DNA of 64,000 bases from Crocinitomicaceae bacterium (GTDB lineage Bacteria; Bacteroidota; Bacteroidia; Flavobacteriales_D; Crocinitomicaceae). The notes under the pieces were generated by a model that did no database searches, was not told where the DNA came from, and saw nothing but the letters and a program-made list of their open reading frames with translations. The DNA is taken from assembly GCA_017983465.1 (NCBI GenBank), contig JAGOBK010000002.1:310001-374000 (forward strand). Direction: 5' to 3'. Below are positions 10,047-18,748 of the stretch, one piece after another. The position numbers and the translations under genes are program-made. Each line of letters opens with the position of its first letter. The first letter of the stretch is position 1.

Positions 10047-10640
10047 ATGCTTTTTGAAAAGCATTTTATCCAGGATGGTGAATATTGGTTCATGCCAAAT
10101 TTTTTAAGTGAAGATCAGGCGGTTCAACAAGAGATATTGTTACTGAACACCATTGATTGGAAACAAGAAGAAGTCTACGTGTATGGTAAAAAACACAAGG
10201 AGCCAAGAAAAACTGCTTGGTATGGAAACAAAGAGTGCATTTATAGTTATGCCGGTAAAACGAATCACCCAAACCCATGGACAGAAGCTTTACTCCAGTT
10301 AAAAACCGATATTGAAGCACTCATTCCTGGCGTTAGTTTTAATAGTGTGCTTTTAAATCAATACCGAGACGGAAATGATAAAATGGGTTGGCATTCGGAC
10401 AACGAAAAAGAACTTGGAAAGAATCCACTTATCGCGTCACTTAGCCTCGGAGCCACAAGGTTTTTCGATTTAAAACACAAGCGAGTAAAGTCACTTAAAA
10501 AACGCTTGGAACTTCCCGCAGGTTCCCTATTAATCATGTGTGGTTCCACGCAAGAAAACTGGCTTCATCAAATCCCCCAACAAAAAACAGTCAAAGAACC
10601 ACGAATTAATTTGACTTTTCGACAAGTGATTTCGTATTAA
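10047..10640 (+). CDS. AlkB-like 2-oxoglutarate/Fe(II) dioxygenase
   Basis: A 197-residue AlkB-family enzyme, expected to repair N-alkylated DNA or RNA bases by oxidative demethylation. The iron-binding HxD (GWHSDNE), the distal His (NWLHQIP) and the 2-oxoglutarate-binding RINLTFR pair of arginines are all visible. I place the start at ATG 10047 (MLFEKHF), which matches the usual family N-terminus. A longer frame beginning at GTG 9972 adds 25 residues without family character. The gene stands alone between the divergent transporter gene and the tRNA operon on the opposite strand. Confidence 0.88.
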   Translation: MLFEKHFIQDGEYWFMPNFLSEDQAVQQEILLLNTIDWKQEEVYVYGKKHKEPRKTAWYGNKECIYSYAGKTNHPNPWTEALLQLKTDIEALIPGVSFNSVLLNQYRDGNDKMGWHSDNEKELGKNPLIASLSLGATRFFDLKHKRVKSLKKRLELPAGSLLIMCGSTQENWLHQIPQQKTVKEPRINLTFRQVISY

Positions 10641-10646
10641 AACGAA

Positions 10647-10678
10647 AAATCCCAAACAACCGAAGTCATCTGGGATTT
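10647..10678 (+). terminator. Possible alkB terminator
   Basis: Inverted repeat AAATCCCA...TGGGATTT with a 16-nt loop, starting 6 bp after the AlkB-like stop codon. The U-run after it is poor, so this is a weak candidate. Confidence 0.45.
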
Positions 10679-10726
10679 AACTTTCTCGTGAAAGGTGGAA
10701 GCCCATTCACAAGGTTTTAAAAAACA

Positions 10727-10755
10727 AAAAACCCTGACGTTGAAGTCAGGGTTTT
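10727..10755 (-). terminator. Terminator of the tRNA operon
   Basis: Stem ACCCTGAC / GTCAGGGT with a 6-nt loop, followed on the minus strand by a long T-rich run. It lies immediately downstream of tRNA-Leu. Confidence 0.8.
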
Positions 10756-10756
10756 G

Positions 10757-10840
10757 TACTCGAGGCGGGACTTGAACCCGCACGCCCAAAAGAGCACAGG
10801 ATTTTAAGTCCGGCGTGTCTACCGATTCCACCACTCGAGC
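10757..10840 (-). tRNA. tRNA-Leu (UAA anticodon)
   Basis: An 84-nt class II tRNA with a 7-bp acceptor stem (GCTCGAG with CTCGAGT), a long variable arm, a T-loop TTCAAGT and an anticodon loop CTTAAAA giving anticodon UAA. Discriminator base A, CCA not encoded. The second anticodon-stem pair is C28 opposite U42, a mismatch. It lies 7 bp after tRNA-Gly, apparently in one transcript. Confidence 0.95.
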
Positions 10841-10847
10841 ATAGACG

Positions 10848-10920
<73 letters not shown>

Positions 10921-10990
10921 TTATGTATTCCTAGAAAACCGCTGTTTTCTTCCAACGCTAAAATCATTTCTGAAATCCTGCTTGGGGTGG

Positions 10991-11021
10991 CAAATTTAAA
11001 GATTTTTTTCGTCTTACAAAA
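10991..11021 (-). promoter_or_regulatory. Promoter of the tRNA-Gly/tRNA-Leu operon
   Basis: On the minus strand TTTTG (11017-11021) is followed after 18 bp by TAAATTTG (10991-10998), a good match to the Bacteroidota TTTG / TAnnTTTG promoter. It lies about 70 bp before tRNA-Gly. Confidence 0.7.
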
Positions 11022-11044
11022 CACTTCACGAAAAAAAGAACGGA

Positions 11045-11752
11045 TTATAGCTCCTTTCGGCGAAAGATGTTAAATAACCAGGCCAAAGGTAGCAACAGGT
11101 CATAATTGTAAAACAAATCTTCAAAGGGAATGGTTCCCATCCGCCAACCAATGATGTGTTGTTCTGAATACCATACGATTGGAGCATCTGTAATGGAACC
11201 CGTTAGGATCCCATTGACGATAAAAAATGGAATTAAACAGACTAAATAGGAAAGGACAAAGTCTCCAAACCATGCTTTTTTGTGAGCCAATAGTGTCAAT
11301 ACAAAACTAAAAAATGCAGCCGAAATGGTGTAGTAATTGTAGGTGTCTAACGTTGAAAAAAAGAATTGTCCACCTCCATAAAATAGCACCATCAACAAAG
11401 AACTCAATCCAATCATCCATTTGAAAAAATTACGGACAATTTTGGATTTGATCCCAGGAAAATAGGTTTTTAGCACTAAATAAATAAATATGAAATTATA
11501 AGGAACAACTAGAAAGAATAACACTTCTTCAAGTGGCAGATGTCCCAGGTAAATTCCAGCAAGGTACTTTGGAGTAAATCCCCAAACGCCAATCTGCGTG
11601 AAGAATTCATCCCAAATTAAAAATAAAACACCTACAATAAGGATACTCGGGAAAAGATACTTCCACGAACGGAAAAAGGCTACTTTCTTATCAAAACTGA
11701 GAAGAAATGGACCGATAAAAGAACAAAGTATGACCCATCCGTATGCACTCAT
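11045..11752 (-). CDS. Lycopene cyclase, fused CrtYcd-type
   Basis: A 235-residue polytopic membrane protein with about seven helices. It carries two copies of the lycopene-cyclase-domain motif: HLPLEEVLFF in the first half and TIPFEDLFYN in the second. This is the fused version of the heterodimeric CrtYc/CrtYd cyclase and differs from the FAD-dependent CrtY/CrtL type. It forms beta-ionone rings on lycopene-type carotenoids in the membrane. Its start overlaps the crtZ stop by one base, so the two are co-translated. Whether it cyclises one or both ends is not visible in the sequence. Confidence 0.9.
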   Translation of the reverse strand: MSAYGWVILCSFIGPFLLSFDKKVAFFRSWKYLFPSILIVGVLFLIWDEFFTQIGVWGFTPKYLAGIYLGHLPLEEVLFFLVVPYNFIFIYLVLKTYFPGIKSKIVRNFFKWMIGLSSLLMVLFYGGGQFFFSTLDTYNYYTISAAFFSFVLTLLAHKKAWFGDFVLSYLVCLIPFFIVNGILTGSITDAPIVWYSEQHIIGWRMGTIPFEDLFYNYDLLLPLAWLFNIFRRKEL

Positions 11753-12228
11753 CAGTTTCCTTTTTTACGGTAAAATGCGGTACGTGCGTCTTGGTAGAAT
11801 TTTGGAGAAACGAAGAGCATCCCGAAACTTTCACTGTGTTCTTTTCCTAAATGTTTATGGTGGACTTTATGCGCTTTTCGAATGGCATAAAAGTATGGAT
11901 GATCAATGTCTCTCAACCATTTGAAACGTCGATGAATATATACATCGTGAATTAAAAAATAACTCAATCCGTACGCCGCGATACCGTAACCAATCCAAAC
12001 AGGTACATAGGCATCATTCATCATCCCCAACATGATACACAACCAAGATGGAATAGCATAAATCAAGAAAAACACATCATTTCTCTCGAAAAAACCAGGT
12101 TCTTCTTGGTGATGATCTTTGTGGAAGTACCACATGAATCCATGCATGACAAACTTGTGCGTTGCCCAAGCCATAAACTCCATGCCCATGAAACTAGCAA
12201 ATAATACAAACGGTCCCCACCAATACAT
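11752..12228 (-). CDS. crtZ: Beta-carotene 3-hydroxylase
   Basis: A 158-residue membrane di-iron hydroxylase of the fatty-acid-hydroxylase superfamily, which adds the 3-hydroxyl group to beta-rings (zeaxanthin-type end groups). All His boxes are seen: HKFVMH, HKDHH, HDVYIH and HKVHHKH. About four hydrophobic helices flank them. It sits between the CruF-like gene (2 bp gap) and the lycopene cyclase (1 bp overlap) in one operon. Confidence 0.93.
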   Translation of the reverse strand: MYWWGPFVLFASFMGMEFMAWATHKFVMHGFMWYFHKDHHQEEPGFFERNDVFFLIYAIPSWLCIMLGMMNDAYVPVWIGYGIAAYGLSYFLIHDVYIHRRFKWLRDIDHPYFYAIRKAHKVHHKHLGKEHSESFGMLFVSPKFYQDARTAFYRKKGN

Positions 12229-12230
12229 GA

Positions 12231-12851
12231 TTACAACATTAAAAGAGTAAAAAATATGAACATCATTAAGAACAAGGATTCAGCAACTTTGTTCACTTCA
12301 GCTAATTTCATCCGTTTGTAAATCAATTGAAGTAAATAGGAAACACCCATCCAACAAATGAAATTGTAAACAGGAATTTGACCTTCTGTCCAATGCCAAT
12401 AATCAAGTTTGATAGCCACTGGTTCCAATATGTAATCAAATAACACCATTAAAATAGCAGCTAAAATAGCCTCTACGTGTTTATTCAATTGAAAACGATG
12501 GATGATTGCTGAGCTAGTTACAGTCAAAATTCCCCAATTCAAACCAATAATAAGTGGTACACCGTACCATTTCCATCCTAAACTGTTTCCGTAAAAATAC
12601 GATCCAAATAAATAAGAGGTATGCACGCCAATTAATTCTACGCTTATTCCAATGACGAAGGCAATGGATAAAAACACGACGAAAGTTAATGGTTTCGCTT
12701 TTCTACTCAGAATTAACGCCCCGAAGGAAATAGCCAAGTTTAAGGCAGATAGTTGAACAAACCAAGTCCTTGTTGATGGCATGAGCATTCCTACTGCGCC
12801 TACAACGTAGAGTATTAAGAGAATAATTCTAATCCAGCGTTCACTCATCAT
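12231..12851 (-). CDS. Carotenoid biosynthesis protein, CruF-like
   Basis: A 206-residue protein with about six to seven hydrophobic helices that resembles the carotenoid 1,2-hydratase CruF family (PF04240 type). Supporting segments are GVHTSYLFGSYFYG and the acidic FDYILEPVAIK followed by YWHW. CruF adds water to the psi-end of carotenoids. The start may be Met1 or Met2. It overlaps the upstream SDR gene by 4 bp (ATGA) and lies 2 bp from crtZ, so a carotenoid role is well supported by context. The exact reaction (hydratase or other) is inference. Confidence 0.78.
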   Translation of the reverse strand: MMSERWIRIILLILYVVGAVGMLMPSTRTWFVQLSALNLAISFGALILSRKAKPLTFVVFLSIAFVIGISVELIGVHTSYLFGSYFYGNSLGWKWYGVPLIIGLNWGILTVTSSAIIHRFQLNKHVEAILAAILMVLFDYILEPVAIKLDYWHWTEGQIPVYNFICWMGVSYLLQLIYKRMKLAEVNKVAESLFLMMFIFFTLLML

Positions 12852-13867
12852 ATTGTTCGTTTTTTCACGAAATCACTTCCCTTTAAGACATTTTCAATCG
12901 TTTCTTCCAATGTATGAAAGTGAATAGAAAGAGCCTTTTCGATTTTTGAACGATCATAAGAGATTGTCTTATATCCAGAATGAACGGATTCAATACTGAT
13001 TCCACTACTTTTTCCTGTGATGTGTCCAAGAAGTTCATTTATCAAGGCATAAAACAACGCGATGAATTTCGGAGAAGAATAACGAGGTGCTTTTTTACCC
13101 AAACGTTCACTTAGTTTGCTAAATAATTCTTTGAAGCTCAAATTTGGACCAACACATAAAAAGCGTTCTTTTGAAATGTTTGAATTCATTAATTGAAACA
13201 TTGCATTAGCAACATCCCTTGCGTCAACAATGGCATTGGATCCGGGTGGATAAAAGGGCATTCCTTTTTTAGCGGCTTTAAAAATAGCCAATGAACTACT
13301 ATTCCAATCTCCTGGACCAAAAATCACACACGGATTTATAATGACTGCATTCAATCCTTCTTCTATTCCGCGCCAAACTTCTTTTTCAGCTAAAAATTTA
13401 GATACTGAGTAGCCGCTTACTTCTGACCCTGGCTCCCACTTGTTCGCCTCCGTACTTTCCCCCTTTGCATTGACGCCAACCGCTGCGGTTGAACTGACAT
13501 AACAAAGTTTTTCAACCTTATTTCTCAGAGAGAAGTTTACCACATTTGCCGTTGCAATGCGGTTATGTTGAATACATGCTTCAAAGTCTGCTTTAAAAAA
13601 TGAGACTAGTGCAGCACAATGGTACACATGGCTTATTTCGGACATCGCTGTTTCCACTAATGAAATGTCTAATAAATCGCAATAAACCCATTCAATGGAA
13701 CTCCATTTCTCTTCTGCTCTTTCTTGAAAATAATAGTGAAAAAGCCCACGCACGTCTTCGATTTTAGTCTTATTTCGATAAAGGGCTCGACAAGTTTCTC
13801 CTTGCTCCGTCATCTGAATTAACAAGTGACTTCCCAACAATCCTGTGGCTCCTGTGACTAAAATCAT
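12848..13867 (-). CDS. NAD-dependent epimerase/dehydratase family (extended SDR)
   Basis: A 339-residue extended short-chain dehydrogenase. The N-terminal Rossmann motif is TGATGLLGSHL and the catalytic YSVSK is near residue 154 (GYSVSKFLAE). The typical middle segment INPCVIFGPGDW is also present. The substrate could be a nucleotide sugar, a sterol-like alcohol or a carotenoid intermediate; the sequence does not decide. It is the first gene of the carotenoid operon, 26 bp after hemL and overlapping the CruF-like gene by 4 bp, so a part in pigment modification is possible but unproven. Confidence 0.8.
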   Translation of the reverse strand: MILVTGATGLLGSHLLIQMTEQGETCRALYRNKTKIEDVRGLFHYYFQERAEEKWSSIEWVYCDLLDISLVETAMSEISHVYHCAALVSFFKADFEACIQHNRIATANVVNFSLRNKVEKLCYVSSTAAVGVNAKGESTEANKWEPGSEVSGYSVSKFLAEKEVWRGIEEGLNAVIINPCVIFGPGDWNSSSLAIFKAAKKGMPFYPPGSNAIVDARDVANAMFQLMNSNISKERFLCVGPNLSFKELFSKLSERLGKKAPRYSSPKFIALFYALINELLGHITGKSSGISIESVHSGYKTISYDRSKIEKALSIHFHTLEETIENVLKGSDFVKKRTI

Positions 13868-13893
13868 GCGGTAAAGCTAGGCATTAAACTCTA

Positions 13894-15201
13894 TTATTGG
13901 TAAATGGCTTTTAACCCTTCTTTGATTTGTTCTGCTGAAAATGCTAACTGTTCAGTAGTATGTGCGCTTGAAATAAACCCAACCTCATATCCAGATGGAC
14001 CAAAGTAAACACCTCTATTCAATAAGAAGTGATGTAGTTTGTTAAAAGAAGTCATGTCAGCATCGATTTGATCTGCCGCCGCAATGCGTTTTTTACCGTT
14101 GAAGGAGAACCAAAAAATGGACCCGATGCTCACTAATTCAACTGGTAATTCATGCGTATTTGCAAAGTTGTTGATGTCCTCAACAAATGTTGTTGTCTTC
14201 TTTTCTAGTTCTTCATAGAAATTTTCTTGCGCACAAAGCGATAATTGTGCGAGTCCAGCGGCCATGGCAACTGGATTTCCTGAAAGTGTCCCAGCTTGAT
14301 AAACCGGACCATCTGGAGAAACGAAGGACATAATCTCACGTTTTGCTCCATATGCTCCAACAGGAAGTCCTCCACCCATGATTTTACCGTAGGTAACAAT
14401 GTCCGGAGTAATCTTATAATATTCAGAAGCACCACCAAACGCCACACGGAATCCAGAGATAACTTCATCAAAAATCAACAAAATCCCATATTCAGTGCAC
14501 AACGCGCGTAACGCGGTTAAAAAACTTAAGTCTTGTAATAGCAATCCGTTGTTTGCAGGAATTGGTTCGATAATCACACACGCAATTTCGTTGGAAAGTG
14601 CCTCGAAACACGATTTTAGTGCGTCTAGGTCATTCAACGGAAGAACAATTGTTTCATTGGCAAATGCTTCAGGAACACCTGCGCTGGATGAGGTTCCAAA
14701 TGTCACAAGCCCACTTCCGGCCTTTACTAAAAGTGCGTCAACGTGTCCATGGTAACAACCATCGAATTTCACAATTTTCGTTTTATTCGTATATCCTCGA
14801 GCTAAGCGTATAGCAGACATCACTGCTTCTGTTCCTGAACTGAGGAAGCGCAGTTTATCAATAAATGGAATTCGATCCAAAATGAATTTTGCTAATTCAC
14901 TTTCTTTTCGTGTTGGCGCCCCAAAACTTGCTCCGTTTTGTAGGGTTTCTACAACAGATTGAAAGATGTGTGGGTGATTATGCCCATTAATTAATGGACC
15001 CCAACTTCCACAAAAATCAATAAATTGGTTCCCATCTTCATCCCATATTTCTGCCCCATTTCCTTTGGCAATAAAAAGGGGTGTGCCCCCAACCGACTTA
15101 AAAGCACGAACTGGAGAATTTACACCTCCAGGAAAAAATGTTTGAGATTCCTGAAATAGTTTTTCAGATGTGCTTCGGTTAATGGAATGATCGATCTTCA
15201 T
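13894..15201 (-). CDS. hemL: Glutamate-1-semialdehyde 2,1-aminomutase
   Basis: A 435-residue PLP enzyme (class III aminotransferase fold) that makes 5-aminolevulinate from glutamate semialdehyde, the C5 route to haem. The N-terminal FFPGGVNSPVRAF signature, the HGHVDALL segment, the IFDEVISGFR motif and the Schiff-base Lys in YGKIMGGGLPVGA are all present. Length and both ends match the family. It faces kynU across 42 bp, with the two promoters overlapping head-on. With hemD at 55133 it shows a complete-type tetrapyrrole pathway. Confidence 0.97.
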   Translation of the reverse strand: MKIDHSINRSTSEKLFQESQTFFPGGVNSPVRAFKSVGGTPLFIAKGNGAEIWDEDGNQFIDFCGSWGPLINGHNHPHIFQSVVETLQNGASFGAPTRKESELAKFILDRIPFIDKLRFLSSGTEAVMSAIRLARGYTNKTKIVKFDGCYHGHVDALLVKAGSGLVTFGTSSSAGVPEAFANETIVLPLNDLDALKSCFEALSNEIACVIIEPIPANNGLLLQDLSFLTALRALCTEYGILLIFDEVISGFRVAFGGASEYYKITPDIVTYGKIMGGGLPVGAYGAKREIMSFVSPDGPVYQAGTLSGNPVAMAAGLAQLSLCAQENFYEELEKKTTTFVEDINNFANTHELPVELVSIGSIFWFSFNGKKRIAAADQIDADMTSFNKLHHFLLNRGVYFGPSGYEVGFISSAHTTEQLAFSAEQIKEGLKAIYQ

Positions 15202-15209
15202 TTCTTGCG

Positions 15210-15217
15210 TATATTTG
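15210..15217 (+). promoter_or_regulatory. -7 element for kynU
   Basis: TATATTTG, a perfect TAnnTTTG, lies 26 bp before the kynU ATG. It faces the hemL promoter element at 15226-15233, so the two start sites would lie within a few bases of each other. Confidence 0.65.
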
Positions 15218-15225
15218 TCGTGCTA

Positions 15226-15233
15226 CAAAAGTA
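15226..15233 (-). promoter_or_regulatory. -7 element for hemL
   Basis: TACTTTTG on the minus strand, 24 bp before the hemL ATG, matches TAnnTTTG. It points against the kynU promoter. Confidence 0.6.
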
Positions 15234-15243
15234 ACAATAAAGG

Positions 15244-16524
15244 ATGGAAATGGTTTTTAACAACAGCTTGGATTTTGCACGAAAAATGGATCAACAAGAT
15301 CCATTACGACGTTTTCGAAATGAATTTTTATTTCCCACATTTCATAGTGAGAACCCTATTTACTTCACTGGGAACTCACTTGGACTGCAGCCAAAAAAAG
15401 CGGCGGTTTATCTTCAAGAAGAATTGGCTGATTGGGCTAAGTTTGGAGTTGAAGGGCACTTCCTATCAAGAAGACCATGGTTTTCATACCATGAGCAATT
15501 AACGGAAATGGCTGCAAAAATTGTTGGTGCATTACCGATTGAAGTGGTTGTTACGCATTCCTTGACAACGAACTTGCATTTGCTGATGGCCAGTTTTTAC
15601 CGTCCACAAGGCAAAAGAACCAAAATACTTTGTGAAGCAAAAGCGTTTCCTAGTGATCAATATGCTTTAGAATCTCAACTAAAAATGCATGGGCTCAGCA
15701 TGGATCACCTCGTTGAAATTTTCCCTAGAGAGGGAGAACAACTGATTCATGAAGATGACATCTGCGCTAAAATTTTGGAAGTGGGGGATGAATTAGCGTT
15801 GGTGATGATTGGTGGAGTTAACTATTACACTGGACAGTATTTTGATTTAGCGCGCATTACAGATGCTGGACATCAAGTTGGTGCCTATGTTGGATTTGAC
15901 TTAGCACATGCTGCTGGAAACATTAATCTTCAGTTGCACGACTGGAATGTTGATTTTGCAGCTTGGTGCGGATACAAATACCTGAACTCGTCTCCTGGAG
16001 GAGTTTCCGGAATGTTTGTTCACGAAACACATGCTCACAATAAAGATCTTCCACGTTTTGCTGGTTGGTGGGGACATAATAAAGAAGAACGATTTTTAAT
16101 GAAACCCGGATTTGACCCACTTCCAGGTGCAGAAGGTTGGCAATTAAGCAACGCTCCTGTAATGGGAATGGCTGTTCATTTAGCGTCCTTAGAATTGTTT
16201 AACGAAGCAGGAATGGATCAAATTGGCACGAAAAGAGACCTAATGACCGCATACTTGGAATTCGTGATAAAAGAAATATCTGAACGTAATTCAGAAAAAT
16301 GCACCTTTGAAATCATCACACCAAGTGAAATTCACAGAAGAGGAGCACAATTATCGATTATGGCTCTTGGACAAGGACGCAAACTTTTCGATGCATTATC
16401 AGATCTTGGAGTTATCGCTGATTGGCGCGAACCGAATGTGATTCGAATTGCACCAGCACCGTTATATAATTCTTTTGAGGATTGTTATTGGTTTGGTGTG
16501 CATTTAGAGAATGCTATCCAGTAG
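15244..16524 (+). CDS. kynU: Kynureninase
   Basis: A 426-residue PLP-dependent kynureninase, which cleaves kynurenine or 3-hydroxykynurenine to (3-hydroxy)anthranilate and alanine in tryptophan breakdown and de novo NAD synthesis. Family features include YFTGNSLGLQP near the N-terminus, the GFDLAHAAGN segment and the PLP lysine in CGYKYLNSSPG. The C-terminal region IADWREPNVIRIAPAPLYN is characteristic. No other kynurenine-pathway gene is nearby. Its 3' end overlaps purN tail-to-tail by 21 bp. Confidence 0.96.
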   Translation: MEMVFNNSLDFARKMDQQDPLRRFRNEFLFPTFHSENPIYFTGNSLGLQPKKAAVYLQEELADWAKFGVEGHFLSRRPWFSYHEQLTEMAAKIVGALPIEVVVTHSLTTNLHLLMASFYRPQGKRTKILCEAKAFPSDQYALESQLKMHGLSMDHLVEIFPREGEQLIHEDDICAKILEVGDELALVMIGGVNYYTGQYFDLARITDAGHQVGAYVGFDLAHAAGNINLQLHDWNVDFAAWCGYKYLNSSPGGVSGMFVHETHAHNKDLPRFAGWWGHNKEERFLMKPGFDPLPGAEGWQLSNAPVMGMAVHLASLELFNEAGMDQIGTKRDLMTAYLEFVIKEISERNSEKCTFEIITPSEIHRRGAQLSIMALGQGRKLFDALSDLGVIADWREPNVIRIAPAPLYNSFEDCYWFGVHLENAIQ

Positions 16525-17076
16525 TACTGATTCAATTACAGAGGGAAAGTGGGCGATTTCGAGCTCTCGAACTTGACTTTCGATTTCCAAGGAAGAAGCA
16601 GGATTTGCAAGGGCAACCGCGAATTGTGCCAATATTTTTCCTTTGTCAAACTCCTCATTGACTAAATGAATGGTAATTCCTGAAAAACGGCTTGAGCTTT
16701 TTGAAACGGCTTCATGAACGTGCTTTCCATACATTCCTTTTCCACCAAAATTCGGGAGTAGTGCAGGATGAATATTTAAAATACGATCTGGAAAAGCGTT
16801 GATAAAGTCACTTGGTATCTTTTTTAAAAAACCAGCTAGAATTACCCAATCGATTTCTTGATCCTGACACAATTTTAAATAAGCATCTCCTTCTATTCCC
16901 GAAGGCTGAGCAAAGAATATCGATTGCTCAGAACAAAACTTGTCCATGAGCTCATTTTTTGCCGAGGATAGCACAAGTGATACGCCAATTTGTGCGTGAT
17001 TATCGAAATACTTGATGATATTTCGAGCATTACTCCCGTTTCCAGATATAAATAGTGCGATTCGTTTACGTTTCAT
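16504..17076 (-). CDS. purN: Phosphoribosylglycinamide formyltransferase
   Basis: A 190-residue GART enzyme, the third step of purine synthesis, using 10-formyltetrahydrofolate. The N-terminal IALFISGNGSNA phosphate-binding loop and the catalytic Asn-His in LNIHPALLPNFGGKGM are present, and the third residue is the Asp of EEFDKGKIL. I start it at ATG 17076 (MKRKRIALF), because a longer frame to 17121 adds 15 residues unlike the family. It overlaps the end of kynU and is divergent from acpP. Confidence 0.95.
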   Translation of the reverse strand: MKRKRIALFISGNGSNARNIIKYFDNHAQIGVSLVLSSAKNELMDKFCSEQSIFFAQPSGIEGDAYLKLCQDQEIDWVILAGFLKKIPSDFINAFPDRILNIHPALLPNFGGKGMYGKHVHEAVSKSSSRFSGITIHLVNEEFDKGKILAQFAVALANPASSLEIESQVRELEIAHFPSVIESVLLDSIL

Positions 17077-17153
17077 TCTAAGCGCAAAGTTAAACATCTG
17101 TTGGGATTCACGTGTAATCAAAACTTTTAAGTTGATAAATATTACAGATTTAG

Positions 17154-17185
17154 TTTTGTTAATTGGATGTTTGTTTTTTTCTTTG
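17154..17185 (+). promoter_or_regulatory. acpP promoter
   Basis: TTTTG (17154-17158), then 19 bp, then TTTCTTTG (17178-17185), one mismatch from TAnnTTTG. The spacing fits the Bacteroidota promoter exactly. The expected transcript would begin about 25 bases before the acpP ATG. Confidence 0.65.
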
Positions 17186-17213
17186 CAGGCTGAAACCTTT
17201 TAAATTAAGTAAT

Positions 17214-17450
17214 ATGTCTGAAATCAAAGCTAAAGTTATCGCGATCATCGTTGATAAACTGAATGTTGAAGAAAGTGAAGTAACTAACGAAGCGAGCTTC
17301 ACAAATGACTTAGGTGCCGATTCATTGGATACCGTTGAGTTAATCATGGAATTCGAGAAGCAATTCAATATATCCATTCCAGACGATAAAGCTGAGGGAA
17401 TCCAAACTGTTGGAGACGCTGTTGCTTACATCGAAAGCAATGTGAATTAA
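17214..17450 (+). CDS. acpP: Acyl carrier protein
   Basis: A 78-residue acidic carrier protein for fatty acid synthesis. Ser37 in [10 protein letters not shown] is the 4'-phosphopantetheine attachment site. I take ATG 17214 (MSEIKAKV), which gives the standard length; an upstream in-frame ATG at 17163 lies before the promoter element and would add a non-family extension. It is followed by fabF after 27 bp and then rnc, the common Bacteroidota order acpP-fabF-rnc. Confidence 0.97.
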   Translation: MSEIKAKVIAIIVDKLNVEESEVTNEASFTNDLGADSLDTVELIMEFEKQFNISIPDDKAEGIQTVGDAVAYIESNVN

Positions 17451-17477
17451 TTTTTACTGAATCCAATTTAAATAGGC

Positions 17478-18731
17478 ATGCAATTAAAACGAGTTGTCGT
17501 AACTGGACTTGGTGCGTTGACACCAATCGGTAATAATTTGCAAGAATATTGGGATGGATTGCTTGCTGGAAAAAGCGGTGCTGCACCCATCCAGCAATTT
17601 GATGCATCTTTATTCAAAACTCAGTTTGCCTGTGAGTTGAAGGGATTCAATGTAGAAGATCACATTGATAAAAAAGAAGCCCGTAAACTCGATCAATTTT
17701 CGCAGTATGCCATAGTTACCGCTACGGAAGCTATGGCAGACTCTGCTTTGATGGAGTCTAATCCAAATTGTGACCGAATTGGCGTGATTTGGGGTTCGGG
17801 AGTCGGTGGACTTAAAACATTTCAAGAAGAAGCCCGCGAATATTTCGCTGGTGATGGAACTCCTCGATTTAATCCGTTTTTCATTCCTAAAATGATTGCA
17901 GATATCGCTGCAGGACATATTTCCATCAAATTTGGATTGCGTGGACCGAATTACGTTTGTGTTTCGGCTTGTGCATCTGCAACAAATGCCATTATTGACG
18001 CCTTTAACTTAATTCGTTTAGGAAAAGCAGATGCCATCGTAACTGGTGGTTCAGAAGCTGGAGTGAACGAGATGGGTATGGGTGGATTTAATGCATTAAA
18101 AGCATTATCAACTAGAAACGATTCTCCAGAAACAGCTTCTCGTCCTTTCGATTTAGATCGTGATGGATTCGTTTTAGGTGAAGGTTCCGGAGCACTTATT
18201 TTAGAAGAGTACGAGCATGCAATCAAACGCGGCGCTAAAATCTATGCGGAGGTCATTGGTGGTGGTATGTCTGGTGATGCTTATCACATGACTGCTCCTC
18301 ATCCAGATGGAATCGGTGCTAGAAATACGATGTTGGCGGCATTAGAAGATGCTGAAATTACACCAGAACAAATTGATTATGTAAACGTTCACGGGACATC
18401 TACACCGTTAGGTGACATCGCTGAAGTAAAGGCGATTCAAGCGGTCTTCGGAGAACACGCATACAATATGAACATTAGTTCAACAAAGTCCATGACAGGT
18501 CACCTTTTAGGTGCTGCTGGAGCAATTGAGGCTGTTGCTTGTGTGATGTCTGTGATGAATGACATCGTACCTCCGACAATCAATCACTTTACAGATGATC
18601 CAGGACTAGATCCAAAATTGAATTTTACGTTCAATACTCCACAAAAACGTACCGTGAATATAGCACTGTCCAATACATTTGGATTCGGTGGACATAACAC
18701 GAGTATCATTGTCAAAAAATTTAATTCTTAA
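17478..18731 (+). CDS. fabF: 3-oxoacyl-[ACP] synthase II
   Basis: A 417-residue condensing enzyme that elongates acyl-ACP with malonyl-ACP. The nucleophile Cys165 is in VCVSACASATN, and the two catalytic histidines are in VNVHGTSTPLGD and TGHLLGAAG. The thiolase fold is complete, ending in SNTFGFGGHNTS. It lies between acpP and rnc on one transcript. Confidence 0.97.
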   Translation: MQLKRVVVTGLGALTPIGNNLQEYWDGLLAGKSGAAPIQQFDASLFKTQFACELKGFNVEDHIDKKEARKLDQFSQYAIVTATEAMADSALMESNPNCDRIGVIWGSGVGGLKTFQEEAREYFAGDGTPRFNPFFIPKMIADIAAGHISIKFGLRGPNYVCVSACASATNAIIDAFNLIRLGKADAIVTGGSEAGVNEMGMGGFNALKALSTRNDSPETASRPFDLDRDGFVLGEGSGALILEEYEHAIKRGAKIYAEVIGGGMSGDAYHMTAPHPDGIGARNTMLAALEDAEITPEQIDYVNVHGTSTPLGDIAEVKAIQAVFGEHAYNMNISSTKSMTGHLLGAAGAIEAVACVMSVMNDIVPPTINHFTDDPGLDPKLNFTFNTPQKRTVNIALSNTFGFGGHNTSIIVKKFNS

Positions 18732-18748
18732 GAGCTCTGAAACTTCCT

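Noticed and set aside
10637-10834. A 65-residue frame antisense to the tRNA-Leu gene region
   Set aside because: It is translation of the tRNA-Leu sequence and its terminator; the peptide is the well-known artefact produced by tRNA-Leu genes.
17163-17213. A 17-residue N-terminal extension of AcpP
   Set aside because: It lies over and before the promoter -7 element and has no counterpart in the acyl carrier protein family.
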